Shown: positions 28,374-35,479, numbered from the stretch's first letter. The stretch is 47,001 nt of DNA from Gemmataceae bacterium (GCA_026419115.1 JAOAAA010000006.1:1-47001); one strand, 5' to 3'. Notes: generated by a model not told the origin, from the letters alone. Program-made: numbers and translations.

Positions 28374-28543
28374 ATCTTTTCTTTGGATTGTTTGGGCTAA
28401 GGATCAGTGTACAAACCAAACGCCCAATGGGAATTTACGAATCGAAAAAGTCAGCAACATCATTTCGTTTTTTACTGCGGGACTCATCACTATCTAGTAA
28501 AATATCTCTGATCAAAAACTTTCTCTCTCTTTGGAGTAGCCCG

Positions 28544-29185
28544 ATGCCTTCTGAATCTGAAAAACTCCTCATTAAGCAAATCCGCACCGGCGACGAGAAG
28601 GCTTGGAAGCAACTTATCAAGGCCTATGAAGGACGGTTGATGGCCTTTGCTATCAAAAAACTACAAGATCGTACGGTCGCCGAAGATGTTGTTCAAGAAA
28701 CCTTTGTGGGTTTTTTGAATAGTCTGCCCAACTTTGATGAACGACGGGAACTCCAAACTTATTTGTTTACGATCGCCAACTACAAGATCATGGATCATCT
28801 TCGCCGCACAATCCGAAAACCGAGCCAAAATGGTGAGGAAAGCGCAGAGTTTATTGCAGAGAAAATCGACGATCGGCAAAGACATGCTTCCAGTGTCGCT
28901 CGAAGTAAAGAACAAATCGAACTGGAAGTAAGTGCTCTGGCTCGGGCTCTTCGAGGTATTCTCAAACAACTTCAGGAGAAAGGCGAATATGGTCGAATCC
29001 AAACGCTTGAACTTCTGTTCGTTAAGGGGATGGCAAACAAAGACGTTGCACGAGAATTGAAAATAAGTGAACAACAGGTAGCCAATATCCGTTTTGCTGC
29101 CATACGCAAGTTAGGTGAATCGGTCCGAGAAGCAGGCTTACCGATTGAAGTCTTCCCTGAATTAGCCGAGGATCAAACAACCTAA
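28544..29185 (+). CDS. ECF-type RNA polymerase sigma factor
   Basis: A 213-residue sigma factor. Region 2 runs from about residue 10 to 90 (VAEDVVQETFVGFLNSLPNF, LQTYLFTIANYKIMDHLRR). A linker of about 60 residues is longer than usual, then region 4 (ELLFVKGMANKDVARELKIS, EQQVANIRFAAIRKLGESVR) with the DNA-binding helix-turn-helix. It would direct RNA polymerase to a small regulon. No anti-sigma gene follows, so control may be by another protein, possibly a kinase. The start ATG at 28544 has GGAG seven bases upstream; the longer frame from 28388 has no support. A hairpin follows the stop codon. Confidence 0.9.
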   Translation: MPSESEKLLIKQIRTGDEKAWKQLIKAYEGRLMAFAIKKLQDRTVAEDVVQETFVGFLNSLPNFDERRELQTYLFTIANYKIMDHLRRTIRKPSQNGEESAEFIAEKIDDRQRHASSVARSKEQIELEVSALARALRGILKQLQEKGEYGRIQTLELLFVKGMANKDVARELKISEQQVANIRFAAIRKLGESVREAGLPIEVFPELAEDQTT

Positions 29186-29221
29186 GCAAGTTAATCGCTC
29201 AGTTAGGACTAGGATATTAGG

Positions 29222-29249
29222 AACAGGGATTTACAAATTCCTCCCTGTT
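29222..29249 (+). terminator. Stem-loop after the ECF sigma gene
   Basis: AACAGGGA (29222-29229) pairs perfectly with TCCCTGTT (29242-29249), 36 bases after the sigma factor stop. The loop is 12 bases and no T tract follows, so it may be a weak terminator or an mRNA-stabilising end. Confidence 0.4.
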
Positions 29250-29364
29250 AAGATTTGAGTCGTTTGTTCATAAACAAAAAAGACAGGGATGTTTAGAATA
29301 GGGGTTGCTACAAGGACCAATCGTCGGTCAGACTGATTAAAAAAGTTGATAAGAAAAAAAGAGC

Positions 29365-29619
29365 TTATTTCTTCTCTGGTTTAGAGAAACGTTTTCTGAA
29401 ACGTTCAATTTGCCCTGTCGAATCGACCAGTTTCATCTTCCCAGTGAAGAAAGGGTGCGAGGCACTGGAAATATCCAGTTTAACGCAAGGATAGGTTTTG
29501 CCATCGGTCCATTTGATGGTTTGATTCGTTTTCACAGTAGAACGAGTCAGAAACGAAAAATTAGCACCGTTGTCGATAAAAACAACTTCACGATATTCAG
29601 GATGGATACCTTTTTTCAT
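29365..29619 (-). CDS. rpmE2: 50S ribosomal protein L31, type B
   Basis: An 84-residue protein with the bL31 pattern [16 protein letters not shown] at the start and [20 protein letters not shown] later. It lacks the CxxC zinc cysteines and carries the type B central insertion, so it is the zinc-independent form. It binds the 50S subunit near the 5S rRNA at the subunit interface. It is the last gene of the rpmG-rplX-rpmE group, 14 bases after rplX. Confidence 0.93.
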   Translation of the reverse strand: MKKGIHPEYREVVFIDNGANFSFLTRSTVKTNQTIKWTDGKTYPCVKLDISSASHPFFTGKMKLVDSTGQIERFRKRFSKPEKK

Positions 29620-29633
29620 GGTTCAATTTCCTT

Positions 29634-29969
29634 TTAGCTGGATTTACGTTTGACCAAAACCCGAATGGTTTCTCCACTGGCTTTGGCATAAAGCACTTTA
29701 TCCCCATTCTCATTGACGCGAACCCCCAAACGGGTCGGTTCATTGGTGGCGGGGTCCACCAAAGCCACTTTGCAAGCGGCAATGGGCATTTCGCGGGATA
29801 AACGGCCCCCTTGGGGACTTTGTTGGGATTTCCGCAGATGTTTGTAAACCAAGTTCACACCCTGCACGGTCACTTTCCCTGCAGCTCGATCGACGCTGAG
29901 GACTTTGCCACGTTTCCCTTTATCATCGCCTGAGAGCACAACGACAGTATCATTCACTCGAATACGCAT
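29634..29969 (-). CDS. rplX: 50S ribosomal protein L24
   Basis: A 111-residue protein with the KOW domain at the N terminus (DTVVVLSGDDKGKRGKVLSV) and the HLRKSQQSPQGG loop that contacts 23S rRNA. It is an assembly-initiator protein of the 50S subunit. In most bacteria rplX lies in the spc operon between rplN and rplE; here it sits between rpmG and rpmE with no other spc gene nearby. The gene is full length and shows no decay. Confidence 0.93.
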   Translation of the reverse strand: MRIRVNDTVVVLSGDDKGKRGKVLSVDRAAGKVTVQGVNLVYKHLRKSQQSPQGGRLSREMPIAACKVALVDPATNEPTRLGVRVNENGDKVLYAKASGETIRVLVKRKSS

Positions 29970-29998
29970 GGTCTTTTCTCACTTAGCCCAAGAGGGCA

Positions 29999-30166
29999 TT
30001 ACTTACCTTCTTTGTACATCACATGTTTACGGACAATTGGATCGTACTTTTTCAGTTCGAGTCGTTCTTTCGTGTTGTTTCGATTCTTCTGAACAAAGTA
30101 ACAATGGTCGCTTGCAGAGCTAACCATTTTGATGTACGAACGCGCTTCTTTACTTTTCTTTGCCAT
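29999..30166 (-). CDS. rpmG: 50S ribosomal protein L33
   Basis: A 55-residue protein, [20 protein letters not shown] then [20 protein letters not shown] and [15 protein letters not shown]. The [17 protein letters not shown] segment is the bL33 signature. Only one Cys is present, so the usual two CxxC pairs of the zinc form are absent. It begins the ribosomal group, 29 bases before rplX. The promoter should lie in the 179-base gap shared with divergent queF. Confidence 0.92.
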   Translation of the reverse strand: MAKKSKEARSYIKMVSSASDHCYFVQKNRNNTKERLELKKYDPIVRKHVMYKEGK

Positions 30167-30345
30167 AATTTCCACTCCACAAGCCTATTATCATAGAACG
30201 AGTCGACAAAATTGGGGAGAGGGTCCTCGAATTTTTTTTTGAGAATCGGCCCTGAAATTTCCCCTTCTTCGATGGTCCGATGGTCCTGAATTTCGTTTGC
30301 TCTTGAAAACTCTTTTACTAATAATGTTTTTTTCAGGAGACCAAC

Positions 30346-30717
30346 ATGATTGATAACACTCCCCCCAACGCGGATCAACTCGAAACCTTCCCGAATCCCT
30401 CTCCCGGAAGGGATTTTACCATCGAGATTATCTGCCCCGAATTTACCTCGGTTTGTCCCAAAACAGGGCACCCCGATTTCGGTACCATTACCTACACTTA
30501 CACACCCGATGCGGTTTGTGTTGAATTAAAATCGTTGAAACTGTATCTACAGAAATTTCGCAACCAAGGCATTTTCTACGAACAAGTCACCAATCGATTA
30601 TTGGATGATTTCGTCAAAGTGATTCAGCCGAAAAAAGTAGTCGTAAAAGGCTCGTTCACTCCTCGTGGGGGCATCTCCACGAATGTGGTTTGTACCTACG
30701 AAGCCAAAAAAGAGTGA
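30346..30717 (+). CDS. queF: NADPH-dependent 7-cyano-7-deazaguanine reductase
   Basis: A 123-residue enzyme of the short (YkvM-like) QueF type. The thioimide-forming Cys is C37 in [12 protein letters not shown], with D44 as proton donor. The NADPH motif [20 protein letters not shown] follows at about residues 60-79, and the C terminus has [11 protein letters not shown]. It reduces preQ0 to preQ1 in queuosine biosynthesis. AGGAG lies six bases before the ATG. I see no preQ1 riboswitch in the upstream gap, and no other que gene is nearby. Confidence 0.95.
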   Translation: MIDNTPPNADQLETFPNPSPGRDFTIEIICPEFTSVCPKTGHPDFGTITYTYTPDAVCVELKSLKLYLQKFRNQGIFYEQVTNRLLDDFVKVIQPKKVVVKGSFTPRGGISTNVVCTYEAKKE

Positions 30718-30810
30718 CATATCACTTCATGGATTGAAAGTGTTCGATTTTGTGCAAACGTGGTGATTTGACTAGAGGTGCGAGGAGGGGTGGGCGCAGG
30801 GGTTTCGGCT

Positions 30811-31560
30811 CTAATGAGATGCGTATTCGTCCAAGAAAGGGGTCAATGAATCCCCTGTGAATACAACTAAATAGATGACATCTTTGCGATTTTGATCCCG
30901 CATTTTTTCAACCTTATGCCCATAAAAACTGCTCTGGCTTACAGGAACGGCATCGGCTATCCGGAATTTATCGGAGGTAATCACATAAACCTTGGCATAA
31001 ACGTTCTTGCTCCCATTTCGGAGATAGAGCATCGGTACATCTCGGTTCTGGATTCTCCCAGAACCAACGGTCGCTAAAAGATTGAGATTGATGGGCAGTT
31101 CGGGGGTAAAGGTATGGCCTAGATAATTCTCCACAAGCCCCCGAGGGTTTTCTGCCTCGCCATCTGCCTGAGCGATCAACTCATTCAGGTTCAAAGTCGG
31201 TGCATACAGGATGCGATAGGCCGAGACTGCCCCCACCACCAAAAGTAGCGAGGCGGCCATCCCCATTGCCCAATAGGTTTTTCGTCGAACCCCTGCCCCA
31301 TTAGAAGCCGAAAGGGACGCCTCGATTTTTTGCTTCAGATCGGTGGGGACAGTCACATCCAACATTGTTTTGGCAACTCGAGCTTCAAATTCTTGTTCGA
31401 GTTTGAGTTGCTGAGCCAACTCAGGCCAATTCGCTAAACTCGCTTCCAATTCGGCACGGTCTTCCGGTGTCAGTTCCGTATTATTGCGGCCTGCCACAAG
31501 GCTCAGTAGTCGAGCCTGCGAAACGAGGGCCGATTTTTTTTCAGGAGAAAATTCACTCAT
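30811..31560 (-). CDS. Putative transmembrane anti-sigma factor
   Basis: About 249 residues. A cytoplasmic helical region (about 1-95) contains ELTPEDRAELEASLANWPEL, a spacing typical of anti-sigma N-terminal domains, but no HxxxCxxC zinc motif. One TM helix lies near 96-119 (YWAMGMAASLLLVVGAVSAY). The outer domain of about 130 residues is strand-rich and ends with VIYLVVFTGDSLTPFLDEY. Its gene begins inside the 3' end of the sigma gene (ATGAGTGA, 8-bp overlap), strong evidence for translational coupling. By position and topology it should bind the preceding sigma factor at the membrane until a signal arrives; this is inference. Confidence 0.7.
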   Translation of the reverse strand: MSEFSPEKKSALVSQARLLSLVAGRNNTELTPEDRAELEASLANWPELAQQLKLEQEFEARVAKTMLDVTVPTDLKQKIEASLSASNGAGVRRKTYWAMGMAASLLLVVGAVSAYRILYAPTLNLNELIAQADGEAENPRGLVENYLGHTFTPELPINLNLLATVGSGRIQNRDVPMLYLRNGSKNVYAKVYVITSDKFRIADAVPVSQSSFYGHKVEKMRDQNRKDVIYLVVFTGDSLTPFLDEYASH

Positions 31561-32047
31561 AATGTTGCTCCGAGGGGGCAAGAACCCGTCGAAGATATTC
31601 CTTGGCTCGATTCAAACGGGACATGACCGTGCCGATGGGGAGATTCATCTGCTCGGATATATCACGATAACTAAAATCCTCAAAGAAATACAAGATCAAA
31701 GGGGTCCGAAAACCCTCCTCCAGATTGTTCAAAGCCTGTTGTAATTCTTCTGATCCGACCTCTGGTATTAGCGATTCATTTTTTTCGGGCAATTCCCCGA
31801 TCGTGTCCAAGGAGAGACTGGCTTTTCCTTTGTCTGCTCGAACACGATGAAGGTAGGCATTCCGAAGAATCGCAAACAACCAAGGTTTGGCACGAGTGGG
31901 GTCTCGCAACTGAGCGAATTGCGTTTGTGCTTTCAGGAATGTTTCCTGAGTGAGGTCTTCCGCGTCTACCTGACTTCCCGATAACCGGTAGGCATACCGG
32001 TATAAAGGCTCGTAGTATTGGGTCACAAGATCGCGCACACCAGCCAC
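31553..32047 (-). CDS. ECF-type RNA polymerase sigma factor
   Basis: A 164-residue sigma factor with region 2 (PLYRYAYRLSGSQVDAEDLT, QETFLKAQTQF, KPWLFAILRNAYLHRVR) and region 4 (LILYFFEDFSYRDISEQMNL, PIGTVMSRLNRAKEYLRRVL). This is the compact form of ECF factors regulated by a paired membrane anti-sigma protein, and such a gene follows directly with an 8-bp overlap. A perfect 17-base palindrome lies 22 bases upstream of the ATG. The divergent gene 257 bases away is the first of three tiny lipoproteins, possible members of the regulon. Confidence 0.93.
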   Translation of the reverse strand: MAGVRDLVTQYYEPLYRYAYRLSGSQVDAEDLTQETFLKAQTQFAQLRDPTRAKPWLFAILRNAYLHRVRADKGKASLSLDTIGELPEKNESLIPEVGSEELQQALNNLEEGFRTPLILYFFEDFSYRDISEQMNLPIGTVMSRLNRAKEYLRRVLAPSEQHYE

Positions 32048-32068
32048 TAAAAATCTCCTGTTGGCGGA

Positions 32069-32085
32069 TCTTACATAATGTAAGA
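32069..32085. promoter_or_regulatory. Perfect palindrome upstream of the ECF sigma gene
   Basis: TCTTACAT, one A, then ATGTAAGA form a perfect 8+1+8 inverted repeat, 22 bases before the sigma start. It is suited to binding a dimeric regulator. A second perfect palindrome, TCCCGA-CT-TCGGGA, lies at 32106-32119. Confidence 0.45.
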
Positions 32086-32257
32086 GCCAAGAATTAGGAA
32101 GTTATTCCCGACTTCGGGATAAATATTTTTGAAATCCCTAATCCCCTAATTTTCAATGGTTTATGATAATTTTGAAAAAAGTTCCGCTTTTTTCGGGAAT
32201 AAAACCCCCGCTCTTTGTATCTTCTGTGGTGTGAACGATTAAGTCGAATCTTTAGGT

Positions 32258-32286
32258 TTGACAATACTGATCGATTAACCTCCTAT
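32258..32286 (+). promoter_or_regulatory. Possible promoter of the first tiny lipoprotein gene
   Basis: A perfect TTGACA (32258-32263) is followed after 17 bases by TCCTAT, a poor -10 box. The sequence TTAACCTCCTAT (32275-32286) recurs with one change at 32758-32769 before the second lipoprotein gene, so it may be a shared control element or a trace of duplication. Confidence 0.35.
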
Positions 32287-32304
32287 CCCAAAAGGGAAAT
32301 AAAC

Positions 32305-32628
32305 ATGAAGAAGCTCCTCGCACTCTTCGTTGCTGCTGCTTTCTTAGTCGCTGGTTGTGAAGACAAGAAAGGAACCGGAACCGGAACTGGTGCCAAGGGT
32401 ACCCCCACCAAGACCGGTGAGAAAACTCCGGAAAAGACACCTGAGAAAACCCCTGAGAAAACTCCGGAAAAGACCCCTGAGAAAACCCCAAGCGGTCCTT
32501 CCGTTCCTCCAGCTAAGACTCCTGAAGAAAAGAAACCTGAAGAAAAGAAACCCGAAGAAAAGAAACCTGAAGAAAAGAAACCTGAAGAAAAGAAACCTGA
32601 AGAAAAGAAACCCGAAGAAAAGAAATAA
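32305..32628 (+). CDS. Tiny lipoprotein with Lys/Glu/Pro repeat tail (array member 1)
   Basis: A 107-residue precursor: MKKLLALFVAAAFLVAG then Cys19, a clear signal peptidase II site. After CEDKKGTGTGTGAKG the protein is repetitive: about five KTPE units, a short GPSVPPA spacer, then seven PEEKK units to the stop. The PEEKK part is a perfect or nearly perfect 15-base tandem repeat of seven units (32521-32625), changed only at one third-codon position. The tail would be extended and highly charged, perhaps reaching into or binding the cell envelope. GGGA precedes the ATG. It shares its start with array member 2 (EDKKGT versus EEKKGT after the lipid Cys). An earlier frame start at 32215 would hide the signal peptide. 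Confidence 0.8.
   Translation: MKKLLALFVAAAFLVAGCEDKKGTGTGTGAKGTPTKTGEKTPEKTPEKTPEKTPEKTPEKTPSGPSVPPAKTPEEKKPEEKKPEEKKPEEKKPEEKKPEEKKPEEKK
32521..32625 (+). repeat. Seven tandem 15-base units encoding PEEKK
   Basis: Seven back-to-back copies of a 15-base unit (CCTGAAGAAAAGAAA). Units 3 and 7 carry CCC in place of CCT, so the order T-T-C-T-T-T-C suggests growth by copying blocks of several units. The reading frame is kept, because the unit length is a multiple of three. The number of copies is likely to vary between strains. Confidence 0.9.
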
Positions 32629-32785
32629 GCAGTATTTGAATCCTGCTGTTCAGACCCAGTGTTTCAAAAACAGCCTGTATAACAACATAATTCGCCCTAA
32701 TGCTCGCCCAAATTTGATTCTCGAACCTTACACACGGTGTTTTGGATCCGTGTCGGTTTAACATCCTATATAAGGAACTTTGTAA

Positions 32786-32941
32786 ATGAAGAAAATCTTC
32801 TCTCTCGTCGCTGCTGTTGCTCTCTTCGCCGCTGTTGGTTGTGAAGAAAAGAAAGGGACCTCGGGCACGGGCGCTAAAGGCACGGGCACGGGCGCTCCTT
32901 CCACCCCAGTCGGTGGCACCCCTGCTGGCACCAGCAAGTAA
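32786..32941 (+). CDS. Tiny lipoprotein (array member 2)
   Basis: A 51-residue precursor, MKKIFSLVAAVALFAAVG then Cys19, followed by EEKKGTSGTGAKGTGTGAPS and a short Pro/Gly/Thr tail ending GTSK. The signal peptide and the first twelve mature residues match array member 1, but the long repeat tail is missing. It would be anchored by lipid with only about 33 mature residues. The upstream element TTAACATCCTAT and a TATATAAGGAAC stretch place a promoter and ribosome-binding site just before it. A strong terminator follows 29 bases after the stop. Confidence 0.78.
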   Translation: MKKIFSLVAAVALFAAVGCEEKKGTSGTGAKGTGTGAPSTPVGGTPAGTSK

Positions 32942-32970
32942 TTGATTTTTCGTCTGACAACGATCTTCTG

Positions 32971-33008
32971 GCCAACCATTCATCTCGAATGGTTGGCTTT
33001 ATTTTTTT
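32971..33008 (+). terminator. Strong rho-independent terminator after array member 2
   Basis: An 11-pair perfect stem, GCCAACCATTC (32971-32981) with GAATGGTTGGC (32987-32997), closes a five-base loop and is followed by TTTATTTTTTTAT. It ends the transcript of the second lipoprotein and lies only 19 bases before the third array member. Confidence 0.92.
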
Positions 33009-33026
33009 ATCGAGGGTCTTTCATCC

Positions 33027-33146
33027 ATGTCGCTGAAATTCTTTTTTTCTCTTCTCATTTGTCTGCTTTTACTTGGCTGTTCTCGCGAAGAAAAGGGAAA
33101 AAATCGAGATGAAGATATGCCAAAACCTGCTTCAACAAAGAACTAA
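33027..33146 (+). CDS. Tiny lipoprotein (array member 3)
   Basis: A 39-residue precursor: MSLKFFFSLLICLLLLG then Cys18, SREEKGKNRDEDMPKPASTK and a final Asn. The lipobox LLLG-C is clear. The mature part is only 22 residues and strongly charged; EEKGK recalls the EEKKG and EDKKG starts of the other two members. GAGGG lies upstream of the ATG. It starts 19 bases beyond a strong terminator, so it needs read-through or its own promoter inside the terminator region. A run of degenerate 29-base repeats follows. Confidence 0.62.
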   Translation: MSLKFFFSLLICLLLLGCSREEKGKNRDEDMPKPASTKN

Positions 33147-33586
33147 AGGGATTTCGATATTGGTGAATTGCTCTGGGGCCATTTCCGCCCTTGGTGAATC
33201 GATCGAGCGTTTCGTAGCTGGTGAATTGCTCTGGAGCGGTTTCGTGGTTGGTACATTACCAAGGATGTCGTTATCGTGTTGATGAGCGAACGAATCCCTT
33301 CGACCAAACAGACTGCAAGAGTAGAAAGGGAACTCCACACAATAGGCCGCGTGTTTGAATGATACTCTGTCAATGGTTGAATGGCGTTGACCGTGAGTCA
33401 GGTCCCCCCCCAACAGGCAGTTTTGTTTGGGGGCGAGAATATCCCTTTTGCCTTGGATTCTCTTGTGCCTTGGAGGAGGAAAATCATCCAAGATTGTTTA
33501 TCCTTTTTTCTCTATTTTTCCTAATTTCCCATTTCTGAAGCTCGGAGAATCGTTAAAATAAAAAACATATATCTAGGAAACCTGAC
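33147..33586. other. Intergenic region with degenerate tandem repeats
   Basis: No gene was found between the third lipoprotein and the FHA gene. The left third holds four degenerate repeats. Further right, CCCCCAA and TTGGGGG around 33405-33430 can form a hairpin, and CTTGGAT...ATCCAAG (33453-33494) forms another, followed by a T-rich stretch. One or both might be the end of a transcript or part of a small RNA; I cannot decide from sequence alone. Confidence 0.45.
33153..33268 (+). repeat. Four degenerate 29-base tandem repeats
   Basis: Units start near 33153, 33182, 33211 and 33241. They share TTCG, then TTGGTGAATTGCTCTGG, with changes in units 2 and 4. Period is 29-30 bases with no separate spacer, so this is an ordinary decaying tandem repeat. 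The frames through it contain stops. Confidence 0.6.
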
Positions 33587-33958
33587 ATGAACTCCTCCAC
33601 TGTTGAGCAAGAAGGTTTGCTTGTGGGTGGGTTAGTCATTCACGAAGGGCCAAAGAATGGAGGCTACTGGTCATTAAGCGAATCTCTAACCCGAATTGGT
33701 CGCTCTGACCTGTGCGAGCTTTGTTTATCTGGAGCGGGCATCCGTCACGTTCACTGTGTGATTATCCTCACGCCGACAGGACCGTTGCTTCGCTCGGTTG
33801 GTGGGCTGACTTACGTCAATGAAGATGCCGTTAAGCAACGTTTGCTTCAGCATGGTGATGTGATCTCGTTGGGACCCTATCGGATCGAAGTAAATTGGCC
33901 TACTCCTCCCAATCCGGATCCCATTCCTCTTGGGCTAACATCACCTCGGGCAGCATAG
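33587..33958 (+). CDS. FHA-domain protein
   Basis: A 123-residue protein that is almost wholly an FHA domain: TRIGRSDLCELCLSGAGIRH, VHCVIILTPTGPLLRSVGG, TYVNEDAVKQRLLQHGDVIS and LGPYRIEVNW. FHA domains bind phosphothreonine peptides, so it may read marks left by Hanks-type kinases such as the one at 20466. The usual Ser before the conserved His (S-R-x-H) is replaced (GIRHVH), which may weaken phosphate contact. The C-terminal tail is Pro-rich and its last 18 codons overlap the convergent lipoprotein gene. AGGAAA precedes the ATG by seven bases. Confidence 0.82.
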   Translation: MNSSTVEQEGLLVGGLVIHEGPKNGGYWSLSESLTRIGRSDLCELCLSGAGIRHVHCVIILTPTGPLLRSVGGLTYVNEDAVKQRLLQHGDVISLGPYRIEVNWPTPPNPDPIPLGLTSPRAA

Positions 33959-34442
33959 ACATCGGTTTTCCCACCGCACTTCCGGTTCGCAAAGCCAACT
34001 CGGCCGAGACGCTTTTTAATTCGGGATCGGTTTTCGATTCCAGTCGCAGGACCACTCGAACGCGATCGGCATGCTCTGGGATTCGGCTCGGATCAACCGA
34101 GAGATAATACCCCGAGGAGCCACAACATTGACGAATCAAGCGCGGTTGTTTGATTTCGCTGACCACTTGACCGGCTCGCAGAAAGATCACTTCGACCTTA
34201 GGGGAAACCCCAGTGGGTAACTCGCCAATTTCAATAGGAACCTCTTTAGCCTGAGCCGAAGATTGGCTCGAAAAATTCACTAAGGCAATCAGGGGTTTCC
34301 CCGCTTGATTCGGGGTAGTGAAGGCCACTTTGGCCGAGACCGATTCCAAGGGAACGGAGTAATTTCGGCGTGAGAAGGAATGATCGTCTTCACACCCTAC
34401 AAAAATGGCGACCGATCCGAGAAGTAATAATCGGGTGAGCAT
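33900..34442 (-). CDS. Putative lipoprotein with strand-rich outer domain
   Basis: A 180-residue precursor starting MLTRLLLLGSVAIFVG then Cys17, a typical lipobox. The mature part is strand-rich (SAKVAFTTPNQAGKPLIALV, VSPKVEVIFLRAGQVVSEIK, RVRVVLRLESKTDPELKSVS) and contains one Cys pair (RQCCGSSGYY). It resembles an immunoglobulin-like layout, but I do not recognise a family. The C terminus MLAQEEWDPDWEE is acidic. The start at 34442 has GAGGG about nine bases upstream; a longer frame to 34535 lacks support. The last 59 bases overlap the end of the FHA gene on the other strand. Confidence 0.65.
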   Translation of the reverse strand: MLTRLLLLGSVAIFVGCEDDHSFSRRNYSVPLESVSAKVAFTTPNQAGKPLIALVNFSSQSSAQAKEVPIEIGELPTGVSPKVEVIFLRAGQVVSEIKQPRLIRQCCGSSGYYLSVDPSRIPEHADRVRVVLRLESKTDPELKSVSAELALRTGSAVGKPMSMLPEVMLAQEEWDPDWEE

Positions 34443-34663
34443 TGGTACAACCCTCTTCAAGAGCCGAGCCGAAGGTGAGTTAACCATAGATGCCGAAATC
34501 CAGCAAGAGCAACTCACCGACTCGAGGACAATCAACTAGAAAAAGGTCGGCCATTCCCGTGATTCTTGCCATTCACCTCGAGGGACAATCGCGAAGAAAT
34601 AGGAAACAGAGATCGTTTATCCGACAGAGAAGTTAGGATCGTGCTAATTGGTGAACTTGATGA

Positions 34664-35380
34664 TCAGTTGGCTCTTTTCTTTGAGGTATCGAAACCGGTA
34701 ATCACTTCGCTAACGATTAGGTCGCATTTAGCTTGAGAAGGGACTTCACCGATTTTGTCTGCATCTTTTTTCTTATCCGAGGATTTTGAGGTTAAGTTCA
34801 CACGAACCCGAACCAACCAACGATTTTCGCCCGAACCTGCCGTGAAAACATAGAGTGCCCCGAGTGAAGAGCCGGTTCCGAGAGGGCCATCGTTGATCGG
34901 AATTTTATAGGCAGGTATAGAACCGATGCGATGTTCGATTGGTTTTTCGAGTTTGCTTGCCCCGTAGATGGCCACTAAAGTCGCGTACTCCTCCCCATAG
35001 TCAGTTGGCTTATCGGTGATTCCGACCCTGACGAAATCTTCGAGTTTCGCCGTGGCGGACATTGGGGCAATATAAACGATAGCGTGATATTCCCAATCTT
35101 TATGCTCCACACCAACAGTTGTGAGCGGGCGAGCATCGATCTTTCGGGGCATACGCGATGCACGAATTTCTTTCCAATCCTTCGGAATCGAAATCAATAA
35201 GTCTGTGGGTTCATGAACCCAAGTGCTGACGTTGATTCGTTTGAGATTGGTATAATCCCGACGGTCCTCATCTTTCTTCGTGAGAACTTCTTCTTTGCCC
35301 GGAAGGGTCTGGGCAACAGATTGCGAAAGACAAATCAAGCAAAACACCAATCCACAACTTGCTAACAGTCGTAACAACAT
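34664..35380 (-). CDS. Exported protein of unknown function
   Basis: A 238-residue precursor with a signal peptide (MLLRLLASCGLVFCLICLSQ, then SVAQ cleavage region). The mature protein starts with charged residues, continues with WVHEPTDLLISIPKDWKEIR and later strands (HAIVYIAPMSATAKLEDFVR, RWLVRVRVNLTS), and ends basic. The pattern suggests a compact beta-rich periplasmic domain; I do not recognise the family. GGAG lies nine bases before the ATG. It is transcribed away from the large permease gene, and the two starts are 137 bases apart, so they may share regulation. Confidence 0.7.
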   Translation of the reverse strand: MLLRLLASCGLVFCLICLSQSVAQTLPGKEEVLTKKDEDRRDYTNLKRINVSTWVHEPTDLLISIPKDWKEIRASRMPRKIDARPLTTVGVEHKDWEYHAIVYIAPMSATAKLEDFVRVGITDKPTDYGEEYATLVAIYGASKLEKPIEHRIGSIPAYKIPINDGPLGTGSSLGALYVFTAGSGENRWLVRVRVNLTSKSSDKKKDADKIGEVPSQAKCDLIVSEVITGFDTSKKRAN

Positions 35381-35452
35381 AACCTATTTCTCCTCGGCCG
35401 AGAGAGGCCATCGTTCCTTGTGATTCCACTCAGTAAACTAACTTTGCCTTCT

Positions 35453-35479
35453 TGTGATGTTTCAGAAACAGACATCACA
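35453..35479. promoter_or_regulatory. Inverted repeat between divergent exported-protein and permease genes
   Basis: TGTGATGT (35453-35460) and ACATCACA (35472-35479) are perfect inverted copies separated by 11 bases, 39 bases before the permease ATG. It could be an operator serving either or both divergent genes. The spacing is too wide for a CRP site. Confidence 0.4.

Noticed and set aside
30167-30345. preQ1 riboswitch before queF
   Set aside because: I looked for the conserved C-rich loop and A-rich tail and did not find a convincing match.
33153-33268. Possible CRISPR-like array of about 29-base repeats
   Set aside because: The units lie back to back with no unique spacers, are degenerate, and no cas gene is nearby.
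35453-35479. Possible CRP-type site from TGTGA and TCACA
   Set aside because: The half-sites are separated by 17 bases; a CRP site needs about six.
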